NCBI GenBank assembly: GCA_964516135.1
Contig: CAZEWN010000010.1
Coordinates: 30,257-94,256, forward strand
DNA from: 34-65-8 sp964516135
GTDB lineage: Bacteria > Pseudomonadota > Alphaproteobacteria > Sphingomonadales > Sphingomonadaceae
Direction: 5' to 3'
Length of the DNA stretch: 64,000 bases
Numbering within the stretch: position 1 is the stretch's first letter; each line of letters starts with the position of its first letter. The notes under the pieces were generated by a model that had not been told where the DNA came from, did not search any database, and was given only the letters and a program-made list of their open reading frames with translations. Both the position numbers and the translations under genes were made by a program. Shown one piece after another: positions 50,802-60,098 of the stretch.

Positions 50802-52921
50802 GCGGCGACTTGCCCGTTGGCGCCAAGCAGGGATATGGTGGTCGCGACGAGGTCGTCGAGCGAGGCCCTGCTCTTGATCATGATGGCGTCCGCGGCGAGC
50901 TCTCCATGCGGCTCGTCGAGGGCCGTAAAGACAATGACTGGCAAGGTTGCGTCGCGGCGTCGCAGCAGCGGGACCAGCGATCCGCCGTTACCGTCGCGCA
51001 GACCAACGTCGAGGATCGCGCCGTCGATCCGGGTACGCGCGATCATGCGGCGCGCTTCTTCGAGTGTGGCGACGGCCAGCACTTCGGCGTGCTTGTCGAA
51101 AGCGCTGGCAACCACGCTGAGACAATCGCGATCATCGTCGACATGGAGAATGCGTGGCAATCGACGCGCGGATTTGCGGGCCTGTTCTACATGCGCGAGT
51201 ACTGGCAATTCGGTGCGGAACACCGTCCCGCCGCCTGGACGGTCCTGAAAGAGGATACTGCCGCCGTGACGATGCGCGATTTCCTGCGCGATCGAGAGCC
51301 CCAGCCCGGTACCGCCCTTGGTCCGCGTGTCGGACGTGTCGGCCATGGCAAACTTGCCGAAGATACGACCGCGAAATTCATGCGGGATGCCCCCGCCGCG
51401 GTCCATCACGTCGATCGCGATCCGCGCGCTTCCGGCCGTCGCCACGATCTCCACCGTCTCACCTTCGGGCGAATGCTTGATGGCGTTCGAAACGAGATTG
51501 GTCAGCAGCTGCTCCAGCCGATCGGTGTCGCCGCGCACCAGCACGCGCTCGGCCGGCGTTGCCGCGACCAGCACCACGTGATGATCTTCGGCCATTGCCC
51601 GGTTCGCTGCCACTGTCCATTCGATCAGCGCCCCGATATCGACCTCGCCCTCGGTGAAGTGCATCTTGCCCGATTCGATCTTCTCGATATCGAGGATGTC
51701 GTTGATCAGGCGGATCAGGCGTTCGCAATTGCTGTGCGCGATGCCCACCAGCCGGCCAGCCTTCGCGTTGAGCGGCCCGACCGCGCCTGAGGTGAGGAGG
51801 CCGAGCGAACCCGCGATCGAGGTCAGAGGCGTGCGTAACTCGTGGCTGACGGTGGAAACGAATTCGTTTTTCATCTGCTCGGCGCGCTTGAACGCGGTGA
51901 TATCGCGGATCGCGGCAACATAGCGCCGCTGCCCGCCTTCCGAAATGCGGCTTACCGCGACTTCGGTGGCGAACGTCGTGCCATCCTTGCGTCGACCGAT
52001 GAATTCCTGCCGGCTTCCGGCACCATCGACGCCCGCCTGCCCGACACGATCGAGCCAGGCCTGGCTGGTGTCGAGATCGAAGGGGCGTGCCATCAGTTCG
52101 GTATTGTGCTGACCGACCAGCTCGGATGGATCGTAACCAAACATCCGCACGACGCTGGGGTTGATCCGCAATATGTAGCCGCGCGCATCGAGCAGCATCA
52201 TCCCGTCGACGCCACCGTCGAACATTGCCGCCTGGCTCTGTGACAGGCGTTCGGCGCGGGCGAGGGCTTCGCTGCGTTGACGCATCGTGCGCCCGACCAG
52301 CCAGGCGATTCCGGCCAGGAATAGGGCCAGGCAGGCGAGGATCAGCGCCACCGAGCGTTCCAGGGTGTTGCGGGTGGAATTGCGTTCGCCGCCCATCACC
52401 TCGAGGTGGGCATTCTCGGCTGCGTCGAGAGCCGCGACATTGCGGCGGATCGTTTCGGTCAGTCGTGCCCCGTCTCCGGTCGCGACCACCTGGGCCGCCG
52501 TGTCGATCCGTCCAGACCGCGCCTCCGCGATACGGGCGGCGGAAAATCGCGCTTTCGCGTCCGAGGCGGCCTCGAGTCGAGAGAACAGCGCGCGGTGACC
52601 GTGATGGACTGCGAAGTGCGGCCTCAACTGATCGAGTAGCATTTCGCGTTCGCGCCTCGCCTGGCGGTAGGGCGCGAGGAAAGCGTCATCGCGCGTGAGC
52701 AGGTATCCGCGCATCCCCGTCTCGATGTCGAGGTGCAGGGTGACCAGCTGGCTCAGGCGCTCGCGTGTCGCAATGGTTTCGTCGATTGACGCGCGCAGCG
52801 CGCGCCAGGTGTCGAATTCGCGCTGCAGTTGCAAATGTACCGCGAACAGGGCAACGGGTATCAGCGCCAGGCCTAGCGCTGTCGCGATCCGGCGCAACCG
52901 GTCGGGTTGGATCCAGGTCAT
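50798..52921 (-). CDS. Hybrid sensor histidine kinase (CHASE3-PAS-HisKA-HATPase-REC)
   Basis: 707 residues. Two transmembrane helices (about 11-29 and 190-212) flank a CHASE3 sensor; then a PAS domain (about 225-345), the H-box FVSTVSHELRTPLTSIAGSL near 360, an HATPase domain with SNAIKHSPEG and GGTGLGLSIAQEIAHRHGG, and a C-terminal receiver (HVDDDRDCLSV, GAILDVGLRDGNGG). CHASE3 kinases sense unidentified extracellular or membrane signals. Its ATG is the first gene of the minus-strand signalling operon. Confidence 0.94.
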   Translation of the reverse strand: MTWIQPDRLRRIATALGLALIPVALFAVHLQLQREFDTWRALRASIDETIATRERLSQLVTLHLDIETGMRGYLLTRDDAFLAPYRQARREREMLLDQLRPHFAVHHGHRALFSRLEAASDAKARFSAARIAEARSGRIDTAAQVVATGDGARLTETIRRNVAALDAAENAHLEVMGGERNSTRNTLERSVALILACLALFLAGIAWLVGRTMRQRSEALARAERLSQSQAAMFDGGVDGMMLLDARGYILRINPSVVRMFGYDPSELVGQHNTELMARPFDLDTSQAWLDRVGQAGVDGAGSRQEFIGRRKDGTTFATEVAVSRISEGGQRRYVAAIRDITAFKRAEQMKNEFVSTVSHELRTPLTSIAGSLGLLTSGAVGPLNAKAGRLVGIAHSNCERLIRLINDILDIEKIESGKMHFTEGEVDIGALIEWTVAANRAMAEDHHVVLVAATPAERVLVRGDTDRLEQLLTNLVSNAIKHSPEGETVEIVATAGSARIAIDVMDRGGGIPHEFRGRIFGKFAMADTSDTRTKGGTGLGLSIAQEIAHRHGGSILFQDRPGGGTVFRTELPVLAHVEQARKSARRLPRILHVDDDRDCLSVVASAFDKHAEVLAVATLEEARRMIARTRIDGAILDVGLRDGNGGSLVPLLRRRDATLPVIVFTALDEPHGELAADAIMIKSRASLDDLVATTISLLGANGQVAA

Positions 52922-52988
52922 CGATCAGCCTTGTAGCGGGCCACCATTGGCGCCGCCGAGGCCATAGCAACTTAGTGATAACCGATGG

Positions 52989-53870
52989 TTACTGGCAACC
53001 CTCGACCAGGGCCGCCTCCGCCAGAAGCAGCGCCCCGGCAATGCCTGAATCCTCTCCCAGTACCGGTGCCTCGATCCGGTGTCCGCCGCCGCCCGGCAGA
53101 TAGCCGCCGTCCAGCCGCCGCGCTTCGGCACGAACCGCGGCGATCAGGCCTGGAGCCTTCGTTACCCCGCCGCCCAGCACGACGGTTTGCGCGGCCGTGA
53201 CCGCGAAGATTGTGTTGCAAAGTTGCGCCAGATAGCTCGCGACGATCGCGTGGCCGGGATGATCCGGCGGCAGGTGCGACAGCGACGTGCCCCAGCGCGC
53301 CTGGATTGCCGGACCGGATACCAGGCCCTCCAGACAGTCACCATGGTGGGGGCAGATGCCCGCGAATGTGTCATCAGGCGCGCGGCGCGGGTACAGATGG
53401 CCCATTTCGGGGTGGGCAATGCCATGCACGGGCCGTCCTTCGATCACCAGGCCGCCGCCGATCCCAGTGCCGACCGTGACATAGGCAAGCGACGTTCCGC
53501 CGCGCCCCGCGCCAAGCCGGGCCTCGGCCATCGCCGCGCCGTTCACATCGGTTTCGAGCTCCACCGGCACGCCGAGCGCTTTGCCGAAATAACCCGCGAG
53601 GTCGCAACCGGCCCAACCGGGCTTGGGCGTCGCGAGCAACTGGCCCCAGCGCGGCGAAGCACGATCAAGCTCGACCGGGCCGAAACTGGCGATCCCGAGC
53701 GCGGCGATCGTCCCCGCGTTGGCGAACCACGCCGCCGCCGCTCCCAGCGTCTCTGCCGGATCCTGCGTCGGAATGACATGTCGCGCGGCGATCGCATCGG
53801 GACCCTGCCCCACAGCCAGAACGAACTTGGTTCCCCCCGCTTCGATCGCGCCAAGCAGGGGTGCGCTCAC
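52989..53870 (-). CDS. ROK-family fructokinase
   Basis: Phosphorylates fructose with ATP. 293 residues. N-terminal phosphate loop LLGAIEAGGTKFVLAVG; TVGTGIGGGLVIEG; the zinc-finger-like ROK motif CPHHGDCLEGLVSGPAI; LGGGV near the end. The GTG start at 53870 was chosen; it overlaps the GH68 stop by 4 bases. It handles fructose released by the GH68 enzyme encoded next to it. Confidence 0.9.
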   Translation of the reverse strand: MSAPLLGAIEAGGTKFVLAVGQGPDAIAARHVIPTQDPAETLGAAAAWFANAGTIAALGIASFGPVELDRASPRWGQLLATPKPGWAGCDLAGYFGKALGVPVELETDVNGAAMAEARLGAGRGGTSLAYVTVGTGIGGGLVIEGRPVHGIAHPEMGHLYPRRAPDDTFAGICPHHGDCLEGLVSGPAIQARWGTSLSHLPPDHPGHAIVASYLAQLCNTIFAVTAAQTVVLGGGVTKAPGLIAAVRAEARRLDGGYLPGGGGHRIEAPVLGEDSGIAGALLLAEAALVEGCQ

Positions 53871-54970
53871 GCTGCGACTTCCTGGGCCAGCTGGCAACGG
53901 TCGCCGTCGATCGAAAGGCGCAATAGTGGGGCGGGTACGCCGCCGAACCGGGTCTCGTTGGTCGGGCCGGTGACGGGCGCGTTCCCGAGCATGTCGACAA
54001 AGCTCGACACCTCCAGTTCCGCGCTCACGAACCAGCTGTAACATTGCGCGGGTGCGGCATCCGGATTGGCCAGCACCAGCCCGCTGCCATTAAGCGGGCG
54101 ATATGTCCCGGTCAGGCTGTCGGCCACCATCCCGTACAGTCCGGTGGGCGCGCGGCGAAGTTCGGGCGCGAAGGTCGTTCGTTGGGTCACCCAGAACAGG
54201 TAGTATCTTCCGTGGTGAAACACCACATGCGCGCGTTCGAGTTCGTTGTTGACCATATCGGCATGCAGCAAGGGTGGGAGCGGCACCCATCCGTCGGCGG
54301 ACCGCCGGGCGATCCCGACCGCACCGTTGTAATCGCTGCTCGATCCGGCGAGCGAGGCGGTGAAGATCAGGTATTCGGCACCATCCGCCGGATCGCGGAA
54401 ATAGGCCGGGTCGCGCATGGCCTTGATCCTGCCGGCGGCGCCTTCATGGGCGTCGGCAGGCATGTACCACGGACCGAACGTTCGCAGCGAAGTGCGGGGC
54501 GGGGTCCAATGGCGTGGCATGCCGTCCGATCCCACCGTGCCGAAACTTTCAAACAGGCGCTGTTGGTAGCCGCCAGGACGGACGACCGTGCCCGCGCCGG
54601 TCAGGAAAAGCGTGACCCCCCGTTCGTCCGCCAGCGCGGAGCCGGACCATTCGCGTTCATAGGGGACGGGGAAGTCGGGCAGCACCGGCCCCAGGTCGAA
54701 CCATTCCCCGCCGTACCGCTCCAGCCAGCGGATTCGCGCCTCGAAATGACGCAATGCCGGGTCGCCGCGATCCGGCGCGGCCAGCGCCATCCACATCTCA
54801 CCGCCCGCAATGTTCGCCTTGCGACCACCTGCGTCCTGCACGGGCCACATGTCCCAGTAGACCTGTCCTGGCGCGAGCTTGGATCGGTCCGCCCGCTCGA
54901 CCATGGGCACGCGCGATGTTCCGGCAAGATCGATCCTGGCCACATCGGCGGCCGTCCAAGCGGTGGTCAT
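53867..54970 (-). CDS. GH68 beta-fructosidase (levansucrase family) without signal peptide
   Basis: 367 residues. Five-bladed propeller family 68: nucleophile D40 in VYWDMWPVQD, transition-state stabiliser in RDP (186-188) and the general acid/base E245 in NELERAHVV. Acts on sucrose, giving hydrolysis and/or fructan synthesis. The start MTTAWTAAD is the first good Met and no hydrophobic export signal is present, whereas most GH68 enzymes are secreted. It is in an operon with fructokinase and close to a TonB receptor. Confidence 0.9.
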   Translation of the reverse strand: MTTAWTAADVARIDLAGTSRVPMVERADRSKLAPGQVYWDMWPVQDAGGRKANIAGGEMWMALAAPDRGDPALRHFEARIRWLERYGGEWFDLGPVLPDFPVPYEREWSGSALADERGVTLFLTGAGTVVRPGGYQQRLFESFGTVGSDGMPRHWTPPRTSLRTFGPWYMPADAHEGAAGRIKAMRDPAYFRDPADGAEYLIFTASLAGSSSDYNGAVGIARRSADGWVPLPPLLHADMVNNELERAHVVFHHGRYYLFWVTQRTTFAPELRRAPTGLYGMVADSLTGTYRPLNGSGLVLANPDAAPAQCYSWFVSAELEVSSFVDMLGNAPVTGPTNETRFGGVPAPLLRLSIDGDRCQLAQEVAA

Positions 54971-55052
54971 GCCGGTTCCTTGTACGATGCAGTGCGAACT
55001 GGCCGGGATCGAACGCGCTCCGCCGCCCGACCCCGGCCCCGGCCCAGGCAAG

Positions 55053-57503
55053 TCAGAAATCAAACCGGAGCGATGCCGAGACGGTGCGCCCGTTGATCGA
55101 ACGCGCACGCAGGAAGTTGTTCGCGCCCGTCACGATCGAGCCTTCTTCCGCCTCGGTGATTCCGGTGACGTTGAACAGATTGTTCGCGTTGAGCGACAGC
55201 TCGACGTTTTCGATCGGGCGGAAGTTCACGAAGGCGTTGACCTGGGTATAGCCGGGGAAGATCAGCTCGTTGCTGTCCTGAGCATAGGCCCTCGTCGTAC
55301 CGACGATGTTAAGGCCCGCGCGCACCACGTCGAGGTCGACCGCGGGCGTCACCTGATAGACGAACTTGGCCTGCCGCCGGGGCGTATTGCCCTCGTTCGC
55401 CGGCGTGATGGCGTCACTGGCAATTTCGGCATCGGTGTAAGTCGCGCCCGCGCGCAGGTCAAAGATACCCGAGCGGAACGCGCCCTCCAGTTCCACCCCG
55501 GTCGCCTTGTAGGTGCGATCGAAGAAGCGCTGGGTGGTCGCCTCGAAATTCTGTTCCTGCGTCTTGGCATGGAACCCGGTGACGAACAGGCCGAACGGCC
55601 CCGAACGATACTTCAGGCCAATTTCGTACTGCTGCACGAAATCGATCGCGTCGGCCTTGCGGACCGATCCGTCGGGCAGGACCACCCCGAACAACAGACG
55701 GTCGGCATTGGCACGCCCGCCCCGGCTGACCCGGGCGAACGCGGCCGCATCGTCGCTGAAGCGGTAATTGGCGCCGATCGAGTAGCTGAAATAGTCGACA
55801 TCGTAGTTGATCGGGCTCGTCGCGCCGTTGTTGATCAGCGAAACGCTGCGCTCGACCGGCTGGATCGCGCCGTCGCCATTCACGTCGAAATTGGTGGCCT
55901 GGAGCGTGCCGGCATAGCTGCCGCGTGCCGAGACGTTGTCCCACCGCACGCTGGCATCGAACGTCAGCGCTTCAAAGTCGAGGTTAAGCGCGGCATAGGG
56001 CGCGTCGATGTCGTATGTCGCATCATAGCTGCGCTGGCAGCAGTTACCCCAGAAGGGCACGCCATAGGCATATAGACCATTGCGCGTGAGCACCGCTCCG
56101 GTGCCGTCCACGACGTCCACCAGGGCGGCGTTATCGCCCTTCACTTCGAGCAGGAAACTGTCCCAGGTCCAGTCCATGTCGATGTTCTGGCGCGCCTTGT
56201 AGAAACCGGCGGTCAGCGTGGCGGGGCCAAACTCCTTGGACAGCTTGAGATCGTTGGTGAAACCGCCAAAATCGTTGATCTCGGTATTGAACAGATGGGT
56301 TCGCATCAAAAGGCCATTGGCGGTGTTGAACGCTTGTCCCGCGCTCGGCCCATTGGCGTAACGCAGGCCGTAGGTTCCGGCCACGCCGGTGAGCAATTCC
56401 CCAACCGAATTACCGATGCCCGCGGCCGCGCCCACCTCGGACGGGAAGGGGGACACGAAACGTCCCTTCACACTCGACCACCGGAACCGCTCTTCCACGG
56501 TAAGCCCATCGGCGATTTCGAACACTGCCTCCAGTCCGACGGCGGTGACCAGCGGTCGCATACCGTCGGTGATGTCGGTTGTGCGGCGGTTGTTGTCACC
56601 GTCGAGGCCGAAGGCGCTCGTAAAGAATGCGCTGTGCGGCGTGTCGGACCTGATGTCGAAACCGGGGATCGACTGGAAGGTGGGGTCGGAATTGGACCCG
56701 GTAACCAGCGTCGGCATTGGCAAGTAACCGATCGCGCGGTCGTTGAGGTGCTTGGCATAAAGCCGAACATAGCCGCCGTCGAATTCCTGCGTGACGTTGG
56801 CCTTGATCTGGTAGCCGCTGTTGCCGTTGTAGCCAGCGTTGCGCGGCCCTTCGCCCTCGCGCCAGAACCCACCGATATTGAAGCGGGTGTTCTCGCCCAG
56901 GCTGGCGCCATAGTTGAAATCGAGCCGATACTCTTCGTAGTCCAGACCGACCGTGCCGATCACGGTGCCGCCTTCCTGGCTGCCATCTTTCGAAATGAAG
57001 TTGATCACGCCGCCAGGCGAGTTGGACGCCAGCGTTGAAGCGGAACCGCCGCGCACCGCCTGGATTGACGCGACCGTCTGGTCCGCACGCAGGAAAATGT
57101 CGGCGTTGCCGAACGCGATGTCGCCGAACTGGAGCACCGGCAACCCGTCTTCCTGCAACTGCAGGAACTTGGCGCCGCCCGAGGCGACGGGCAGGCCGCG
57201 CACCGCGATGTTGGCGTTGCCATCGCCGCCGGTTGATTCCGAACGCACGCCGGGGATCTGGCGGAAGATTTCCGCGGTCGTGCGCGGCGCTGCCTCGGCA
57301 ATTGCGCTGCTGTCGAGCGCGCTGACCGAAACGGAGCTGTCGAGGCGGTTGGTCGGACGGGCGGACGCAGTTACGACAATCTCGTCGAATCCAAGCGCGT
57401 CGCCTTCGGCCGCAGGATCGGCATTTTGGTCGTCCTGCGCCAGAGCGGGGGTGGTGAGGGCCAAAAGCGCGACGCCGAAGGCCAAGGCATGGGCGAATTT
57501 CAT
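55053..57503 (-). CDS. TonB-dependent receptor for sucrose or fructosides
   Basis: 816 residues. Signal peptide (MKFAHALAFGVALLALTTPALAQ); plug domain with NIAVRGLPVASGGAKFLQLQEDGLPVLQFGD and a 22-stranded barrel ending ASLRFDF (C-terminal Phe). GGAGGAGG precedes the chosen ATG; an ATG 9 bases further upstream is too close to it. Position next to GH68, MFS and LacI genes supports saccharide uptake across the outer membrane. Substrate inferred from context only. Confidence 0.92.
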   Translation of the reverse strand: MKFAHALAFGVALLALTTPALAQDDQNADPAAEGDALGFDEIVVTASARPTNRLDSSVSVSALDSSAIAEAAPRTTAEIFRQIPGVRSESTGGDGNANIAVRGLPVASGGAKFLQLQEDGLPVLQFGDIAFGNADIFLRADQTVASIQAVRGGSASTLASNSPGGVINFISKDGSQEGGTVIGTVGLDYEEYRLDFNYGASLGENTRFNIGGFWREGEGPRNAGYNGNSGYQIKANVTQEFDGGYVRLYAKHLNDRAIGYLPMPTLVTGSNSDPTFQSIPGFDIRSDTPHSAFFTSAFGLDGDNNRRTTDITDGMRPLVTAVGLEAVFEIADGLTVEERFRWSSVKGRFVSPFPSEVGAAAGIGNSVGELLTGVAGTYGLRYANGPSAGQAFNTANGLLMRTHLFNTEINDFGGFTNDLKLSKEFGPATLTAGFYKARQNIDMDWTWDSFLLEVKGDNAALVDVVDGTGAVLTRNGLYAYGVPFWGNCCQRSYDATYDIDAPYAALNLDFEALTFDASVRWDNVSARGSYAGTLQATNFDVNGDGAIQPVERSVSLINNGATSPINYDVDYFSYSIGANYRFSDDAAAFARVSRGGRANADRLLFGVVLPDGSVRKADAIDFVQQYEIGLKYRSGPFGLFVTGFHAKTQEQNFEATTQRFFDRTYKATGVELEGAFRSGIFDLRAGATYTDAEIASDAITPANEGNTPRRQAKFVYQVTPAVDLDVVRAGLNIVGTTRAYAQDSNELIFPGYTQVNAFVNFRPIENVELSLNANNLFNVTGITEAEEGSIVTGANNFLRARSINGRTVSASLRFDF

Positions 57504-57551
57504 GGGTGACATCCTCCTCCCAAAGTGAGTCGAGCTAACTGATAATTACGA

Positions 57552-57588
57552 TGCAAACGATTGCAAGAGATTTTTGCAATCGTTTGCA
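57552..57588. promoter_or_regulatory. Twin LacI-type operators in the divergent promoter
   Basis: TGCAAACGATTGCA (57552-57565) and its inverse TGCAATCGTTTGCA (57575-57588) are near-palindromic half-sites with a 23-base centre spacing, about two helical turns. They match the TGCAAACGTTTGCA type recognised by LacI-family repressors and lie between the divergent TonB receptor and MFS genes, where the LacI protein encoded at 59038 would bind. Confidence 0.85.
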
Positions 57589-57661
57589 AATTCGCTTCGC
57601 TTGTGTCACCCACGGATCACGGGCACCACGGCGTGCCGCGAACGCGGGAGAGGGTAAGGGG

Positions 57662-58996
57662 ATGTTCGACGGGCCGAAACCGCGGCTGTCGCTGCTGCGG
57701 ATCATCGAAATGAACATCGGCTTTTTTGGCCTTCAGTTCAGTTTCGGGCTGCAACAAGCCAACATGGGGCCGATCTACGGCTTCCTTGGCGCGGACGAGG
57801 CCACGATGCCACTGCTTTGGCTGGCCGGGCCAATGACGGGGCTGATCATCCAGCCGATCGTTGGCGCGATGAGCGACCGAACGGCCAGTCGCTGGGGTCG
57901 GCGCACACCGTATTTCCTTATTGGCGCGATAATCTGCACGCTGTGTCTATTCGCCATGCCCTATTCCAGCACGCTGTGGATGGCAGCTTCGCTGCTGTGG
58001 ATTCTCGACGCGGGCAACAACATAACGATGGAGCCGTATCGCGCTTATGTCGCGGACCGGCTGGTGCCCGACCAGCGATCGATAGGTTTTCTGACCCAGA
58101 GCGCGTTCACCGGGCTGGCGCAAACGCTGTCCTATCTCGCCCCGACGCTCCTGACCGCATTTGTGGCAAGGGACGTTCTCGACGCTAATGGTATTCCCGT
58201 GATCGTGCGGATTGCATTTGTGATCGGCGCGATCCTGTCGATCAGCACGATCGTTTGGTCGGTATGGCGCGTGCCCGAATTGCCGCTTGCCCCCGCGGAA
58301 CGTGCCGAACTGGAGGCCAGCCCACTCACCGTCTCGTCAACGTTCGCCGAGATCGCATCCGCCATTCGCGACATGCCGCGCCCCATGCGCCAGCTAGCCG
58401 TCGCGATGCTGTGCCAGTGGTACGCGATGTTTGCCTACTGGCAGTACATCACCTTCGCGGTGGGCCGCTCGATCTACGAGACCAGTGATGCCTCGAGCGC
58501 GGCATTCCGCGATGCAACGCTGACCACGCAGCAAGCGGGGGCGCTTTACAACGCGGCTGCCTTCGTCGGCGCGCTGCTGCTGATCCCGATCGTGCGGCGG
58601 CTCGGCGCCAGGTCTGTCCACGCGGGATGTCTCACGGCCTCGGGAATTGCCATGCTGCTGATACCGGGCGCGGATACGCCCGCGGCGCTGTTCGTGCTGA
58701 TGCTGGGCATCGGGATCGGGTGGGCGGGCATGATGGGCAACACCTACGTCATGCTCGCGGATGTCATCCCGCCGCAGCGAAATGGCATCTACATGGGCAT
58801 CTTCAACATGTTCATCGTGATCCCGATGCTGATCCAGACATTGACCATGCCGCTTATCTATCGCCCCTTGCTGGGCGGCGATCCGCGCAATGTGCTAATC
58901 CTCGGAGGCGCGTTGATGCTGGCGGGTGCTTTTGCCACAATGTTCGTCGATGCGGGGCGGCCTGTGCCGCGCACCAGGGAGGCAAGCACCGCTTGA
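57662..58996 (+). CDS. Sucrose-type MFS/GPH sugar transporter
   Basis: 444 residues with 12 predicted transmembrane helices. N-terminal LSLLRIIEMNIGFFGLQFSFGLQQANMGPIY, SDRTASRWGRRTPYFLIGA (major-facilitator loop 2-3 motif) and DAGNNITMEPYRAYVAD are typical of the alphaproteobacterial sucrose/maltose carrier group. Moves the disaccharide across the inner membrane for intracellular cleavage. Start MFDGPKPR. The stop overlaps a TTG of the repressor frame. Confidence 0.9.
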   Translation: MFDGPKPRLSLLRIIEMNIGFFGLQFSFGLQQANMGPIYGFLGADEATMPLLWLAGPMTGLIIQPIVGAMSDRTASRWGRRTPYFLIGAIICTLCLFAMPYSSTLWMAASLLWILDAGNNITMEPYRAYVADRLVPDQRSIGFLTQSAFTGLAQTLSYLAPTLLTAFVARDVLDANGIPVIVRIAFVIGAILSISTIVWSVWRVPELPLAPAERAELEASPLTVSSTFAEIASAIRDMPRPMRQLAVAMLCQWYAMFAYWQYITFAVGRSIYETSDASSAAFRDATLTTQQAGALYNAAAFVGALLLIPIVRRLGARSVHAGCLTASGIAMLLIPGADTPAALFVLMLGIGIGWAGMMGNTYVMLADVIPPQRNGIYMGIFNMFIVIPMLIQTLTMPLIYRPLLGGDPRNVLILGGALMLAGAFATMFVDAGRPVPRTREASTA

Positions 58997-59037
58997 CGGA
59001 TGAGACGATGAAGCAACGGGGCAAGGGGGAGGAAACG

Positions 59038-60057
59038 GTGTTGCGCGGTTTCGGCGCGAGGCCGGTCCGCACCATCACCGATCTCGCGCGGCTGGCAGGC
59101 GTTTCGGCGGGCACTGTGTCGCGCGCGCTGGCGGGCAAGGACCTGGTCAACGAGCAGACCCGTGACCGCATCCAGGCGCTCGCGCGCGAACACGGCTTTC
59201 GGCCCAATCAGATGGCCAGCCGCCTGCGCCGCCAGGAAACGGGCGTGATCGGCGTCGCTATCCCGCTGGGCCATGATCGGCGTCAGCAGATTTCGGACAC
59301 GTTCTTCATGACGTTGCTTGGGCACCTGGCCGACGAGTTGACCGAACGCGGGTACGACCTGATGCTGCGCCGCGTGCTCCCCGACCGCGACGAGGACTGG
59401 CTCGACCGGCTGATCGGATCGGGCATGGTCGACGGGGTGATCGTGATCGGCCAGTCCGATCAGTTCGACCGCATCGAGGACGTCGCCGACGGGTATCGCC
59501 CGATGGTTGTCTGGGGCAACCATCAGGAGGGGCAGCGGCATTGCGTGGTGGGTAGTGATAACCGTTTGGGCGGGAAGCTGGCGGCCGAAAGGCTGATCGC
59601 GGCCGGCGCACGCAATCTGGTGTTCCTGGGCGACAGTGCCCCAATTGAATTTGCCGCGCGTTTTGCGGGGGCGAAGGAAATAGCCGAACGCACCGGGGCA
59701 ACGATCCGCGTATTGCCGACCCATCTCGAACCGGCGCAATCGGCGGAAGAGATCGCGCGCCATTTCTCTGTGGTAGCAGACGGGTTCGATGGCGTGTTTG
59801 CCGCGACCGACAACCTGGCGATCGCGTGCCTGCAGGAATTGCGCAGGCGCGGGATCGCGGTGCCAGATCAGGTGAAGATCGTGGGCTTCGATGATCTGCC
59901 CGTTGCCGCCCAGACCCAGCCTGGGCTGACCACGGTGCGGCAGGATATCGCTGCCGGAGCCAAGGGCCTCGTCGATCTGCTGTTTCGCCGGTTGGGCGGC
60001 GAGGATACCGAAAGCCTGGTCATGCCGCCTTGCCTGGTGGTGCGCGAAACTGCCTGA
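59038..60057 (+). CDS. LacI-family repressor of the fructoside locus
   Basis: 339 residues. Helix-turn-helix ITDLARLAGVSAGTVSRALAGK at the N-terminus with the hinge NQMASRLRRQ, then a periplasmic-binding-type effector domain (TGVIGVAIPL, GVFAATDNLAI, IVGFDDLPVAA). GTG 59038 follows the strong site AGGGGGAGG; ATG 59008 would add 10 residues. Likely binds the twin operators at 57552-57588 and is released by a sugar. Confidence 0.93.
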   Translation: MLRGFGARPVRTITDLARLAGVSAGTVSRALAGKDLVNEQTRDRIQALAREHGFRPNQMASRLRRQETGVIGVAIPLGHDRRQQISDTFFMTLLGHLADELTERGYDLMLRRVLPDRDEDWLDRLIGSGMVDGVIVIGQSDQFDRIEDVADGYRPMVVWGNHQEGQRHCVVGSDNRLGGKLAAERLIAAGARNLVFLGDSAPIEFAARFAGAKEIAERTGATIRVLPTHLEPAQSAEEIARHFSVVADGFDGVFAATDNLAIACLQELRRRGIAVPDQVKIVGFDDLPVAAQTQPGLTTVRQDIAAGAKGLVDLLFRRLGGEDTESLVMPPCLVVRETA

Positions 60058-60098
60058 GGCGTTGCCGAGCGACACTGCGCGCGGCTAGGGCGGGTGGC

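Noticed and set aside
58993..59010. TTG 58993 or ATG 59008 as the LacI start.
   Set aside because: GTG 59038 has the best ribosome binding site and keeps the helix-turn-helix at the N-terminus; ATG 59008 is still possible.
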